This document shows positions 17,413 through 25,415 of a stretch of 64,000 nucleotides of DNA, in pieces. The notes below the pieces were generated by a model. The model saw only the letters and a list, made by a program, of their open reading frames with translations, had not been told where the DNA came from and made no database searches. The stretch spans positions 62,001-126,000 of the forward strand of contig NZ_BCUX01000008.1 of the NCBI RefSeq assembly GCF_001591445.1, written 5' to 3'. This stretch comes from Neobacillus drentensis NBRC 102427. Lineage in GTDB: Bacteria > Bacillota > Bacilli > Bacillales > Cytobacillaceae. Made by a program: the position numbers and the translations under genes. The stretch's first letter is position 1. Each line of letters starts with the position of its first letter.

Positions 17413-18231
17413 TCACCCCCTTTTCATGAATTGTTTTCTTGAATTTATCCGCAGTAGAAGATAATAAACCAATAACAGAAACAAGATGGGGATAAAAAAC
17501 AAAAGACTATAGGCTGCAACAATCGATGAATTACCGCTGTTGGCAAACGGAAAAATGACCAAGGGAATGGTCTGCAAGGTACCCCCGCTCATAATCCATG
17601 TCGGTAAATACTGACTAAAGGAAATGACAATGACTAAAAAACTCCCTAATAAGACCGAAGGAATAAGCAATGGGGCTTCAATCCAGATAAAGATTTTCCA
17701 TTCACTTGCCCCAAGACTGAGAGCAGCTTCTTGAAGCTTGTTTCCAATTAAACGGAATTGAAACCAGATTGTCGCAATAAAATATGGCAGTGTTACTAAA
17801 AGATGGGCAAAGGCCACGCTTACATACTCATTTAAAAAATCAAACTGAATCGCTAAATCATGCATGCCAATGATAGAAACGGTATAGGGAATGAACAAGG
17901 GGGCGAGGAGAATCGCAAAGATTACTCTCTTCCCTTTAAATTCATTCTGTGCTAAGCCTCTCGAAGCAGGAATTCCTATTAGTAGGTTTCCGATGAGTGT
18001 TAAAAAAGCCACGATCCAACTGTTTAATAGACCTTCTCCTGCCCTGCCTGAAACGGAAAACAGGTAATTCCATGAATCCAAACTCCATTTTTCAGGTAGA
18101 AGTAAAGGCCAAGGCCACTGCTTCGTAAAACTCCAAATTACAAGTGGAATAAAGGGAAGAAAGAGAAAAAGAGTTAACATCATTATGAAAAGACCTTTTG
18201 CTACCAAACTAGATTTTAGACTTTTCACCAT
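17413..18231 (-). CDS. ABC transporter permease, second half (YnjC C-terminal-like)
   Basis: A 272-residue integral membrane permease with six predicted helices. It shows the ATPase-docking EAA loop (LQEAALSLGASEWKIFIWIEAPLL, near residues 180-205). The ATG at 18231 sits 5 nt after GGGGAGG; a GTG at 18228 is an alternative and would give a GTGA overlap with the upstream permease stop. In E. coli YnjC both permease halves are one polypeptide; here they are two genes that overlap by a few bases. That is a split or unfused arrangement, not a frameshift, since each has its own start. Confidence 0.85.
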   Translation of the reverse strand: MVKSLKSSLVAKGLFIMMLTLFLFLPFIPLVIWSFTKQWPWPLLLPEKWSLDSWNYLFSVSGRAGEGLLNSWIVAFLTLIGNLLIGIPASRGLAQNEFKGKRVIFAILLAPLFIPYTVSIIGMHDLAIQFDFLNEYVSVAFAHLLVTLPYFIATIWFQFRLIGNKLQEAALSLGASEWKIFIWIEAPLLIPSVLLGSFLVIVISFSQYLPTWIMSGGTLQTIPLVIFPFANSGNSSIVAAYSLLFFIPILFLLLVYYLLLRINSRKQFMKRG

Positions 18232-19127
18232 ACTCTCCTCCCCTGATTGTACCATCGCAATTGTAAAAATATTAATATACTGCCAACCAAGAAAGAAATG
18301 CCAGCTAGTACCATATTCATTGCAATTGCAATCGGTTGGCGTTCCAAGCCAAATTGAGAATACTCCTGAAACGCTTCTACGGGAATGGAGCCGAACGATG
18401 TACTAGCTAACAGTGCGGGAATTTCATATGCGCCTAACGTGAAGGCAAAGACTACCCACATCCCTCCAACCCACATCGGTAAAAGGATCGGCACGATGAC
18501 CCAGCGGACGGTCTGTGAAAATGATCCTCCTAATGCGATTGATTGCTCTCTCCAGTCAGAGAACAGTTTCAAAATAAATGGACTTATTAATAAAATAATA
18601 AACGGAACTTCCTTCCACATATAAGCTAATATTACGCCAACACCCCACTCATCGTGGACCAGAACGGGAAATGCTTCGATTGAATCAATCCAGCCTATTT
18701 GATAGGCAAATCTAGAATACCAACCGCTTTGCATTAATACTTGCATGAAGAGGTATGCGGATAATAAATGTGGAATACCGACCGGCGCTTGAAAAATAAT
18801 ATTTAGCCACTTCCAATGACGTGAACGTTCAACAAGGAATAATGACGCAATTAACCCGGTTACACCGGATAAAACTGATACAGCAGCCGCAATCCCAACC
18901 GTGACACCAATTGATTGAAGAAATGTGACATTAATCAATTCTTTATATGCCCAAAATTTTTCCTCTTGCAAAACCAATGAGAAAGTTTCCTTACTTTCAA
19001 AACTTAACGAAAGTGAATGCAATGTTCCACCTAGAAAAAAGATTAGCATAAACAAAAGGGCCGGTAGAATTCCCAACAGCCCCTTATATTTATTTAATTG
19101 ATTGCTAATTTTAGTCGTTCGCCACAT
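18225..19127 (-). CDS. ABC transporter permease, first half (YnjC N-terminal-like)
   Basis: A 300-residue permease with six predicted helices. The docking loop is weaker than in its partner but recognisable around WREQSIALGGSFSQTVRWVIVPILLP (about residues 193-218). The gene starts inside the last 17 nt of the ynjB-like gene, so the two are translationally coupled, and ends overlapping the next permease. It works with the other three components as a heterodimeric importer. The ribosome site (TGGATG) is weak, which fits coupling. Confidence 0.85.
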   Translation of the reverse strand: MWRTTKISNQLNKYKGLLGILPALLFMLIFFLGGTLHSLSLSFESKETFSLVLQEEKFWAYKELINVTFLQSIGVTVGIAAAVSVLSGVTGLIASLFLVERSRHWKWLNIIFQAPVGIPHLLSAYLFMQVLMQSGWYSRFAYQIGWIDSIEAFPVLVHDEWGVGVILAYMWKEVPFIILLISPFILKLFSDWREQSIALGGSFSQTVRWVIVPILLPMWVGGMWVVFAFTLGAYEIPALLASTSFGSIPVEAFQEYSQFGLERQPIAIAMNMVLAGISFLVGSILIFLQLRWYNQGRRVW

Positions 19128-20349
19128 TTTTCATCCAACCTCGTTCCAGCCATTGGACATATTCAGCACCAATCTCCGGTATCCGATGACTAGACAATTC
19201 CTGCTGGGTTAGGGTAGCAGGCCCTCTATCAATTGCAGCCATTGTTTTTTTATCTTTTTCAGACAAGCGATCCACTGAAAGAGACATATTTTCTCCCCAA
19301 TACTCCAGTTCCATTTTCTTCAGTTGAGCAGAAGGTGAAAGCAGGGTATTAATGAGGATTAATGCGCCATTTGGATTAGGTGCATTATAAGGAATAGCAA
19401 GAAAATGGGTATTCGACAGCGTTCCTTGATCAAAGACAAAGGTTTTAGTTGAAGCAGGAAATTCACCACTCTTGATTAAGTTAGAGGCATTGGCTTCATC
19501 GTATCCCATCGTCATCCAAACTTCACCATTCTTATATAATTGCTCTAATTGAGAAATGGATTGAGGATAAGATTTACCTTCCCTCCACAAAAATGGTTCT
19601 AACTCGTTCAATGCATTCCAAACTTGGTCCGCATCCGCTTTAATCAATGCTTCATTGTACCCATTTAAATACGCATTATAATCATTACTTTCTTCATGGA
19701 GAACATGGCGAATAAATGCACTTCCCGTAAAATCCGGTGGAGCAGGATACGTAAATTTACCTGGATTTTTCTTTACCCATTCTTTTAATTCAGCAATCGA
19801 TTTTGGAGGGTTTGAGATTTTGTTAGCATCATAGGCAAAGACAAACTGTACCTTTCCCCATGGAGCTTCATAGCCTTCTGTGGGAAACCCAAAGTCGTAA
19901 TTAATATCATTGCTTTTGGTATCAACAAATTGGTTAAAGTTAGGAAGCTTCGAAGTAAATGGTCCAAGGAGTAATTCTTGTTGCTTGGCAATTTTAAAAT
20001 TCTCTCCATTCACCCATAAAACATCCATTTCTCCTGATTTTTTATTAGCATGCTTTTCAGTCATTAATTTATTGATAAATTCTGTTGCATCCATTGGATA
20101 ACGTTTTACTTCAATCCCATATTGCTCTTTTACAAGCGGTGCGACCCATTCGTCTATGTAGCGGTTGATACCTTCATCCCCGCCCCACATAAAGAAGTTA
20201 ACTTTCGACCCTTTTGCCTCCGCAGTAATTTCTTTCCAGTCACTTTTTAAACTAGTTTCTCCTGGTTGTTTGCTATTATTCTTTGCATCAGAACTACACC
20301 CTGATAATATCAATAGAAATAGTAAAACTACAATCGTGAATTTCTTCAT
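19111..20349 (-). CDS. ABC substrate-binding lipoprotein (YnjB-like)
   Basis: An extracytoplasmic solute-binding lipoprotein of about 412 residues. The signal peptide ends in the lipobox LILSGCSS, giving a lipidated cysteine near residue 18. The mature part resembles the YnjB family, with FFMWGGDEGINRYIDEWVAP, WVNGENF and APWGKVQFVFAYD. I start at ATG 20349, six bases after AAAGGG, rather than at the ATG at 20355. It follows the small membrane protein by 12 nt. The ligand is unknown; general similarity to extracellular binding proteins of polyamine and iron importers does not fix it. Confidence 0.88.
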   Translation of the reverse strand: MKKFTIVVLLFLLILSGCSSDAKNNSKQPGETSLKSDWKEITAEAKGSKVNFFMWGGDEGINRYIDEWVAPLVKEQYGIEVKRYPMDATEFINKLMTEKHANKKSGEMDVLWVNGENFKIAKQQELLLGPFTSKLPNFNQFVDTKSNDINYDFGFPTEGYEAPWGKVQFVFAYDANKISNPPKSIAELKEWVKKNPGKFTYPAPPDFTGSAFIRHVLHEESNDYNAYLNGYNEALIKADADQVWNALNELEPFLWREGKSYPQSISQLEQLYKNGEVWMTMGYDEANASNLIKSGEFPASTKTFVFDQGTLSNTHFLAIPYNAPNPNGALILINTLLSPSAQLKKMELEYWGENMSLSVDRLSEKDKKTMAAIDRGPATLTQQELSSHRIPEIGAEYVQWLERGWMKNVAND

Positions 20350-20361
20350 AAACATCCCTTT

Positions 20362-20574
20362 CTAGATTTTACAGCTTGATTTGCATTTAAAATATCGTTC
20401 CCACATTCCTACGAAAAAGTATAATGCAATGACAAAACCATTGGTAGGAAGAAATGATGACATTTCAAAGGACAAATTCAAGCAATACAGATTATAAATC
20501 ATAAGTCCAATTAGAAGCAGCCACCGAAAATGCCAGAGGCTCTTATGAACCAATATTGCTGTTTTTACTTTCAT
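20362..20574 (-). CDS. Small membrane protein with Cys-containing tail
   Basis: A 70-residue protein with two hydrophobic segments (about residues 16-32 and 42-58) and a basic cytoplasmic end KCKSSCKI with two cysteines. No family recognised. The ATG at 20574 overlaps the TGA of the selenoprotein as ATGA and has AAAGGG-type spacing, so it is translated together with it. It lies between the selenoprotein and the ABC binding protein. A role as partner or anchor of the selenoprotein is inference from position only. Confidence 0.65.
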   Translation of the reverse strand: MKVKTAILVHKSLWHFRWLLLIGLMIYNLYCLNLSFEMSSFLPTNGFVIALYFFVGMWERYFKCKSSCKI

Positions 20575-21326
20575 TGTTTCCCTTTCCCTTTCCATTTATA
20601 AGGAAGCTTTACCATCGTTTCCGGTTCATTAATCTCGCTTAAAAAGTGAATCGCATCTTGGAGGATTTGAGTCTGCAAATGGTGTTCCCCTGCTCTTCCA
20701 AAGCTTCTTCCCAGCGGAAAACGTAAATGTAATGACCTAGGAACCCTTACCTTTTCAGTTAAATCTGCCAAATGAGTAATTGAAATTGTCGGAATTCCTG
20801 CTTTTTCAATTGCATATTGAATCAATCCCACGGATTGATGACAAATATATCAGCCGGGATTCAAAATAACGGCATCTACCTTGTCTTCTTGCAATTGTTT
20901 AAGAATTAACGGAATCGTCTCTTCAACCAGCGGTGTCGTATTAGGAATATAGCCCATTAGCCCATAATGATGTCGAGCAACACCACCAATAATACCTTTA
21001 AGCGCTAGTTCTTTGAGGCGGAATAAAGGAAAGACACAATTGATGTCTTGGTCTGCATCACTTCGATCAAAATGAGTATGGCTGATCATTAAATTCGCTT
21101 CTTGGACTGATGATGGAATATACCTGACAGAGGAATCACCTGCTTCAACCTCAAAAACAGGCTGTGTTTTCATATGGACACCAGCAGTTGTGATAAGGGC
21201 AAACACTGCTTCCGATGCTGGCTTTGTAAAAGGTACGATCGGTATATCTCCAAGTATCGGGCTAACCATATGTTTTGCCTTTATACTGACGAGGGATTCA
21301 ATGAACCGATTTCCAGATAGTTTCAC
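20571..21326 (-). CDS. Predicted selenoprotein, GrdB/PrdB (glycine/sarcosine/betaine reductase B) family, in-frame UGA
   Basis: One 251-residue protein interrupted by an in-frame TGA at 20850-20852, read here as selenocysteine 159. The first 158 residues match the selenoprotein B family (PFTKPASEAVFALITTAGVH, SHTHFDRSDADQDINCVFPL, HHYGLMGYIPNTTPLVEE, VDAVILNPG). The frame continues through the TGA as a U-Y-I-C motif and CHQSVGLIQYAIEKAGIPT, then about 75 more conserved-looking residues to a TGA at 20571. A UxxC redox pair is where the family keeps its catalytic selenocysteine. A SECIS-like hairpin follows directly. The start GTG 21326 has GGAGG seven bases before it and overlaps the flippase gene by 29 nt. 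The substrate is unknown; glycine reductase partners (GrdA, GrdC, GrdD) are not present. A nonsense mutation in a cysteine-type relative is the alternative. Confidence 0.85.
20817..20844 (-). promoter_or_regulatory. Bacterial SECIS-like stem-loop after the UGA
   Basis: AUCAAUCC (20839-20832) and GGAUUGAU (20828-20821) form an 8-bp perfect stem with a GUG loop. A lower UUG/CAA helix extends it beyond a small internal loop. The loop begins 18 nt after the UGA, and its first base is G, both as expected for a bacterial SECIS element bound by SelB. It lies inside the coding sequence, as bacterial SECIS elements do. Confidence 0.75.
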
Positions 21327-22305
21327 TCTGTTTCCTCCTCTCTGCGATCCAAAATAAACCACCGGCTAAACTTGTTATTGAAACAAGAATAAAAAATAAT
21401 AGTGAAATAGTTAGGGCAATCTCAGCAGGTACACCTAGCCCTTTAAAAAATAATACATAACACCCTTCGCGAACCCCTAAACCATTTACACTGATTGGCA
21501 GCATGGTGATCACTGAAATAAGTGTGATAATCATTAACAATTGAATCCACGGGAGATTGATACCTATTGATAAAAACAGTAAATCATTAATCCAAGCAAG
21601 ACCGACCTGAAAAAGGATGGAGAGGAGGGTAATCTTTAACCACCACTTATAATCTTCTTTTCGATAATTCAAGGCAATTTGACTTGTTTTAACAAGCGTG
21701 TGTTTAATTTTTAGGACCCAACGATTGATATCAGAGTCAGTCATTTTCTTTTTATCTACTTTACACTTCTTTCTACGTTTGACCACTATACTAATTAGGT
21801 AAAACAACAGCAAAAGCATCCCTATGACAAACAGGATTGGCAAAAGGAAAGGTCTCGCTTCTTCCACAAACAAGGATGAAAAAACGGCAATTACTACTAG
21901 TGCAGCCCCACTTGTTATCCGTTCGAATGCTACAGATGCGGTGGCGATGGGAACTCCTGTGATTCTTCCTAAATAGTAAACACGGACAACATCTCCACCC
22001 ACACTGCCTGGTAAAAAATTATTGAAAAATAGACCTATATAGTAGAAACGCCCCAATTTAGATAATGAGGCGTCTCGCTTTATTTCTTGATTTAATGATG
22101 AATCAACAAGCAATTTCCATTTTAAGATACTCGAGACAACGGTAAGTTGAATGGCAATAAATGCAGCAATAAAATAAATGAACGAGCCCTCTTTTGCAAC
22201 CTCAATAACCTTACTCCACTCGATTTTTCGTAGAATCCAATAAATTAAACAGGTGCTACCCAAAACCCTTATAATTAGATCTTTATTTTTCAAGATGGAG
22301 GCCAT
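21298..22305 (-). CDS. YbhN-like flippase (lysylphosphatidylglycerol synthase TM domain family)
   Basis: A 335-residue polytopic membrane protein of the UPF0104/YbhN type, related to the flippase half of MprF. Family cues are FFNNFLPGSVGGDVVRVYYLGR (about residues 93-114), GVPIATASVAFERI and PISVNGLGVREGCYVLFF near residue 270. Eight or so helices are predicted. It lacks the MprF synthase domain, so lysyl transfer is not implied; lipid or lipid-linked intermediate translocation is the family inference. It starts at the last base of the TVP38 gene and runs 29 nt into the selenoprotein gene. Confidence 0.85.
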   Translation of the reverse strand: MASILKNKDLIIRVLGSTCLIYWILRKIEWSKVIEVAKEGSFIYFIAAFIAIQLTVVSSILKWKLLVDSSLNQEIKRDASLSKLGRFYYIGLFFNNFLPGSVGGDVVRVYYLGRITGVPIATASVAFERITSGAALVVIAVFSSLFVEEARPFLLPILFVIGMLLLLFYLISIVVKRRKKCKVDKKKMTDSDINRWVLKIKHTLVKTSQIALNYRKEDYKWWLKITLLSILFQVGLAWINDLLFLSIGINLPWIQLLMIITLISVITMLPISVNGLGVREGCYVLFFKGLGVPAEIALTISLLFFILVSITSLAGGLFWIAERRKQSETIWKSVH

Positions 22306-23477
22306 TACCCTTTTACTCCTTGTTTTCCTTTACCCCAGGATTGTAATTTTGGGCGAAGTATCATACCTAATACTGCTAGTGCAATCACAATTGTAAAAAC
22401 AAAGAACAATATTTTTACGGTGCTTGTTGCATTTTGACCAAGATAGGAATAGAGAAGCGTTGCAGGTAATTGACCAAGGCCAGTAGCCCAGAAAAATTGC
22501 CAAAAAGAGATGGATGTTACACCTGCAGCGTAGCTAACTAAGTCAAAGGATACAATTGGAACAAGTCTGGCTATAAAAACCGCATGCTTTCCATATTTAT
22601 CAAAAAATTGATCCCACCAGGTCAATGCTTTTTTCGTGATGATTTTTTCAACGACTGGTCTACCTAAAATTTTGGCTAAATAAAAACATAGGACTGCTCC
22701 TGCCATTGCGCTGCTCCAGGAGAGAATAGCTCCCCCAACCCAGCCAAATAATAATCCGTTCGCAAAGGTAATTACAAATGCCGGGAGTGGTGCGATGATG
22801 GATTGGAAGACCATCAATAATCCAGAAACAACTGCAGCTAGGGAACCAAATGATAGAAGGTAATCACGGAAGCCCTCAACATCTGCGTCTTTTAAATATT
22901 GAATCGACTGGTTAAGCGAATCCTGAATTTCTCCTTGGGCTAAATAGATTAGCAAAAACAAAGCAATGAATCCATATAAAAACATCATTCCAAACTTTTG
23001 ATATCTTGATAATAGATTCCAGCCTGTGTCGGACGCCATTTCGGGATTCCTCTTCTTCAAAAGAGTGATGACCATAATGGCAATACCAACCGGAATAACA
23101 ACTAGTAAAATCTGATTCATTTCACTTAGAGTAAAAATCCCTTCTAAAAACAATGATTTCCTTACTACATAGGCGGGTAGAATTGCTAGACTCCCCTTAG
23201 TCATTGTAAAGAAAGCGATAATTGCCATGCTTGCGATTACAATTGCGGCTGTTGCCTTTGCAGACTCCCAGAGCGCAAGTTTTTTTGCACTCATAAACGT
23301 CCTTAAAAAGTAAAACCATGCTCCGGTTAGAATTGAAATCGTTACAAAGTATTCACTATCAAAACGCATATCCAGCCATGAATTTTGAATCAACAGAATA
23401 GCCATCGTAAATCCCATAAGGAAGAAGAGGAATAACGACGCAATTAATTGACCGAAGGCACGAATGACGTTTTTCAT
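22305..23477 (-). CDS. TVP38/TMEM64 (VTT/DedA-like) membrane protein
   Basis: A 390-residue membrane protein. Residues about 215-385 form the VTT/TVP38 domain, with PLPAFVITFANGLLFGWVGGAILSW, the re-entrant GAVLCFYLAKILGRPV and the FIARLVPIVSFDLVSYAAG motif. About 200 extra N-terminal residues add five or six helices. Relatives are lipid scramblases or transporters of the DedA superfamily; E. coli YdjX and YdjZ in the ydj-ynj cluster belong here. ATG 23477 follows GGGGTGAG. It is the first intact gene of the operon. Confidence 0.87.
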   Translation of the reverse strand: MKNVIRAFGQLIASLFLFFLMGFTMAILLIQNSWLDMRFDSEYFVTISILTGAWFYFLRTFMSAKKLALWESAKATAAIVIASMAIIAFFTMTKGSLAILPAYVVRKSLFLEGIFTLSEMNQILLVVIPVGIAIMVITLLKKRNPEMASDTGWNLLSRYQKFGMMFLYGFIALFLLIYLAQGEIQDSLNQSIQYLKDADVEGFRDYLLSFGSLAAVVSGLLMVFQSIIAPLPAFVITFANGLLFGWVGGAILSWSSAMAGAVLCFYLAKILGRPVVEKIITKKALTWWDQFFDKYGKHAVFIARLVPIVSFDLVSYAAGVTSISFWQFFWATGLGQLPATLLYSYLGQNATSTVKILFFVFTIVIALAVLGMILRPKLQSWGKGKQGVKG

Positions 23478-23490
23478 TTTCTCACCCCTA

Positions 23491-23706
23491 TTATTGTACG
23501 ATTGAATAAGTTAATGTAAGAGGTGTGCCGTCCTCAGGAAGCACATCCGGATTACCATGGAATTCTGCATGACCACCTTCAAACGTAATCGCCATATTTT
23601 CCTTCGATCCAGTTAAGCCCATGGCGTGTTGAATATTAAATATTAATAAAAGTTGATGATCTACGTTTCTTTTGCCTATTTCCCTTAAGATAATGATTTT
23701 GATGAA
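23491..23706 (-). pseudogene. C-terminal gene fragment at the head of the ynj-like cluster
   Basis: An open frame of 71 codons that ends at TAA 23491-23493, 13 nt before the TVP38 gene. It encodes well-formed protein such as KRNVDHQLLLIFNIQHAMGL and GHAEFHGNPDVLPEDGTPLT. It has no ATG/GTG/TTG with a ribosome site, and upstream it is closed by TAA at 23707-23709. This is the pattern of a gene whose 5' part was deleted. I do not recognise the family. The only internal ATG (23622) lacks a ribosome site and would give 43 residues. Confidence 0.5.
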
Positions 23707-24051
23707 TTATGTACGTTAAAGTAAACTAATATTGACCAATATTGTAAGTTTTTAACTTAACTAAGATTAATATGATAATAACACTCCAATAAAAGGGATA
23801 GTTTTATATCTGAAATTGTTCGAAATTTCGACAAAAAATTATTACAATATTGTTAAAACCTAATGCTCTATCAGTTAACCAATTAAAAACTTTTGAAACA
23901 AATCAAGCTATATCTTGAAAAAGTAAAACTTACATCTATCTGGGCTAATATATTATATTGAATTACTATGCCAAGATAAAATCATAATATCCATTAATCC
24001 TATAGTGTGTAATCGCTTTTTTCGATATTGGAATTTCTCTTTTAGAACAGA
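23707..24051. other. AT-rich intergenic stretch, no gene seen
   Basis: About 345 nt with no supportable ORF on either strand. It must contain the promoter of the ynj-like operon. A short palindrome CGAAATTTCG occurs at about 23820-23830, but I cannot assign it to a regulator. Confidence 0.5.
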
Positions 24052-24090
24052 AAGAAGCCCATCCAAGGGTTTGGATAGGGCTTCTTTTTA
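24052..24090. terminator. Rho-independent terminator
   Basis: AGAAGCCC...GGGCTTCT with an inner ATCCAA/TTGGAT stem and a T run on the plus strand. It also lies just past the IDEAL-domain gene on the minus strand, so it may be bidirectional. Confidence 0.7.
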
Positions 24091-24117
24091 ATAGTAATAA
24101 GTTCGCTAGGAAATGAG

Positions 24118-24312
24118 TTAGGAAATTTTCTTTAGTTCTTCTGTTAGCTTTAGGAATAACTCTTTATCCCCATGTTGTAATGTGTGGTCGATTTCCTTGC
24201 GGATTTTCTCCCTCTTAAATTCTAGCAGGGCATTGTTTAGAAACATCTCAGCAACGACAGCATCTGTATTTTCATCCGAATGTTGTGGTGAATTAAGTAA
24301 TTTCTTTTCCAT
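24118..24312 (-). CDS. IDEAL-domain small protein
   Basis: A 64-residue cytoplasmic protein with an IDEAL domain, recognisable as VAEMFLNNALLEFKREKIRKE then IDHTLQHGDKELFLKLTEEL. In Bacillus such domains occur in small adaptor proteins; the function of this stand-alone form is unknown. The ATG at 24312 is nine bases after AAGGAG, while the in-frame TTG at 24321 abuts that site. Monocistronic, with a terminator downstream. Confidence 0.8.
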   Translation of the reverse strand: MEKKLLNSPQHSDENTDAVVAEMFLNNALLEFKREKIRKEIDHTLQHGDKELFLKLTEELKKIS

Positions 24313-24426
24313 GGAAATCAACTCCTTACGTTTTTTCTAATTATACAAGGAGTTTTCTAAAAATTCAAACATTTTATTTCAAAAATCAAAAAAAAATTCA
24401 CAAAATGTTCAAAAATACAAAAATAT

Positions 24427-24439
24427 GGTGTCAAGCACC
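24427..24439. repeat. Copy 2 of the intergenic palindrome (one mismatch)
   Basis: GGTGTCAAGCACC, 57 nt upstream of the hydrolase start at 24497. With copy 3, in the opposite orientation, it brackets that gene. Confidence 0.7.
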
Positions 24440-24496
24440 ACCTTTTGGGGAACATTATACTCATCTTTATTATCGACAGAGCAGGTGAGGGTTTAG

Positions 24497-25345
24497 ATGG
24501 AACAAGCAGTCTTTTCAGGTTATCAACCAGTTAATAACATTAATGTTTATTATGAATTTTATCCAAATCAAGCATCGGAAGAAACGTTTGTTTTATTACA
24601 CGGCTTTCTTTCGTCCACCTTCACTTTTCGTCATCTCATATCATTATTAAAAAAGGATTACCAGGTATTATCGATTGATCTCCCCCCGTTTGGGAAAAGT
24701 GCGAAATGTAACCATTATGTTTATTCCTACAAGAATTTAGCCCAAACAGTCATAAAACTTACAGAGTCTTTGGGGTTAAAAAAAATGACCTTTATCGGTC
24801 ATTCTATGGGCGGGCAAATTGTATTAAATATCCTTCATATGACGCCTGAGCTAGCAGACAAAGCTATACTGCTCTGCAGTTCCGCCTATCTTAAACGCTC
24901 GAAATTGCCCTTAATCTTGACTAGTTACCTGCCCTATTTCCATCTCTTCGTAAAATATTGGTTTGCACGAACCGGTGTTAAAAAGAATCTTCAAGATGCA
25001 CTTTTTAATCATGCGATTATTAACGAGGAAATGATTAATGGATACTTACAACCATTTTTAGAGGATGAGATTTTCGTCGCGCTTACAAGAATGATTCGGG
25101 ACCGTGAGGGGGACTTGCCAATTGAAATTCTTAATCAAATCAAAACACCTTGTTTATTGCTATGGGGGGATCATGATAAATCGATACCGCTTAATGTGGG
25201 TGAAAAGCTAAATAAAGACCTGGTTAATTCTGAGCTAATTGTATTAAAAGATACCGGCCATGCCCTTCCGGAAGAGCGCCCTATGGAGGTGTTTGAATAT
25301 ATCAAGGGATTTATTGATCATTACAAAACGGCAGCTGAATCCTAG
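24497..25345 (+). CDS. Alpha/beta hydrolase
   Basis: A 282-residue cytoplasmic alpha/beta hydrolase. The oxyanion motif LLHGFLSS (near residue 34), nucleophile elbow GHSMGG (near 101), acid in LLLWGDHDKSIP (near 224) and histidine in DTGHALPEERP (near 252) make a complete Ser-Asp-His triad. The substrate cannot be read from sequence. ATG 24497 follows AGGTGAGGG. It is monocistronic, bracketed by two copies of the 13-bp palindrome and ending in a terminator that overlaps its own stop codon. Confidence 0.85.
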   Translation: MEQAVFSGYQPVNNINVYYEFYPNQASEETFVLLHGFLSSTFTFRHLISLLKKDYQVLSIDLPPFGKSAKCNHYVYSYKNLAQTVIKLTESLGLKKMTFIGHSMGGQIVLNILHMTPELADKAILLCSSAYLKRSKLPLILTSYLPYFHLFVKYWFARTGVKKNLQDALFNHAIINEEMINGYLQPFLEDEIFVALTRMIRDREGDLPIEILNQIKTPCLLLWGDHDKSIPLNVGEKLNKDLVNSELIVLKDTGHALPEERPMEVFEYIKGFIDHYKTAAES

Positions 25346-25357
25346 CTGCCGTTTTTG
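25325..25357 (+). terminator. Terminator overlapping the hydrolase stop codon
   Basis: AAAACGGCAGCT and AGCTGCCGTTTTT pair around a short loop that contains the last codons. Symmetry suggests it also serves desR on the other strand. Confidence 0.85.
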
Positions 25358-25389
25358 TGGTGGTGGTATCCCTGAAGAATATTAGTAAC

Positions 25390-25402
25390 GGTGCCTGACA
25401 CC
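25390..25402. repeat. Copy 3 of the intergenic palindrome (reverse orientation)
   Basis: GGTGCCTGACACC, the exact reverse complement of copy 1, between the hydrolase terminator and the end of desR. Confidence 0.8.
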
Positions 25403-25415
25403 TGTAAAACACTCT

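Noticed and set aside
17413-19127. Frameshifted single YnjC-type permease
   Set aside because: Each half has its own start and complete six-helix topology, and the small overlap is typical of two coupled genes.
20571-20831. Separate 86-residue protein starting at GTG 20831
   Set aside because: The GTG is the SECIS loop itself and has no ribosome site. The reading frame is continuous with the upstream gene across a single TGA, so it is treated as the C-terminal part of the selenoprotein.
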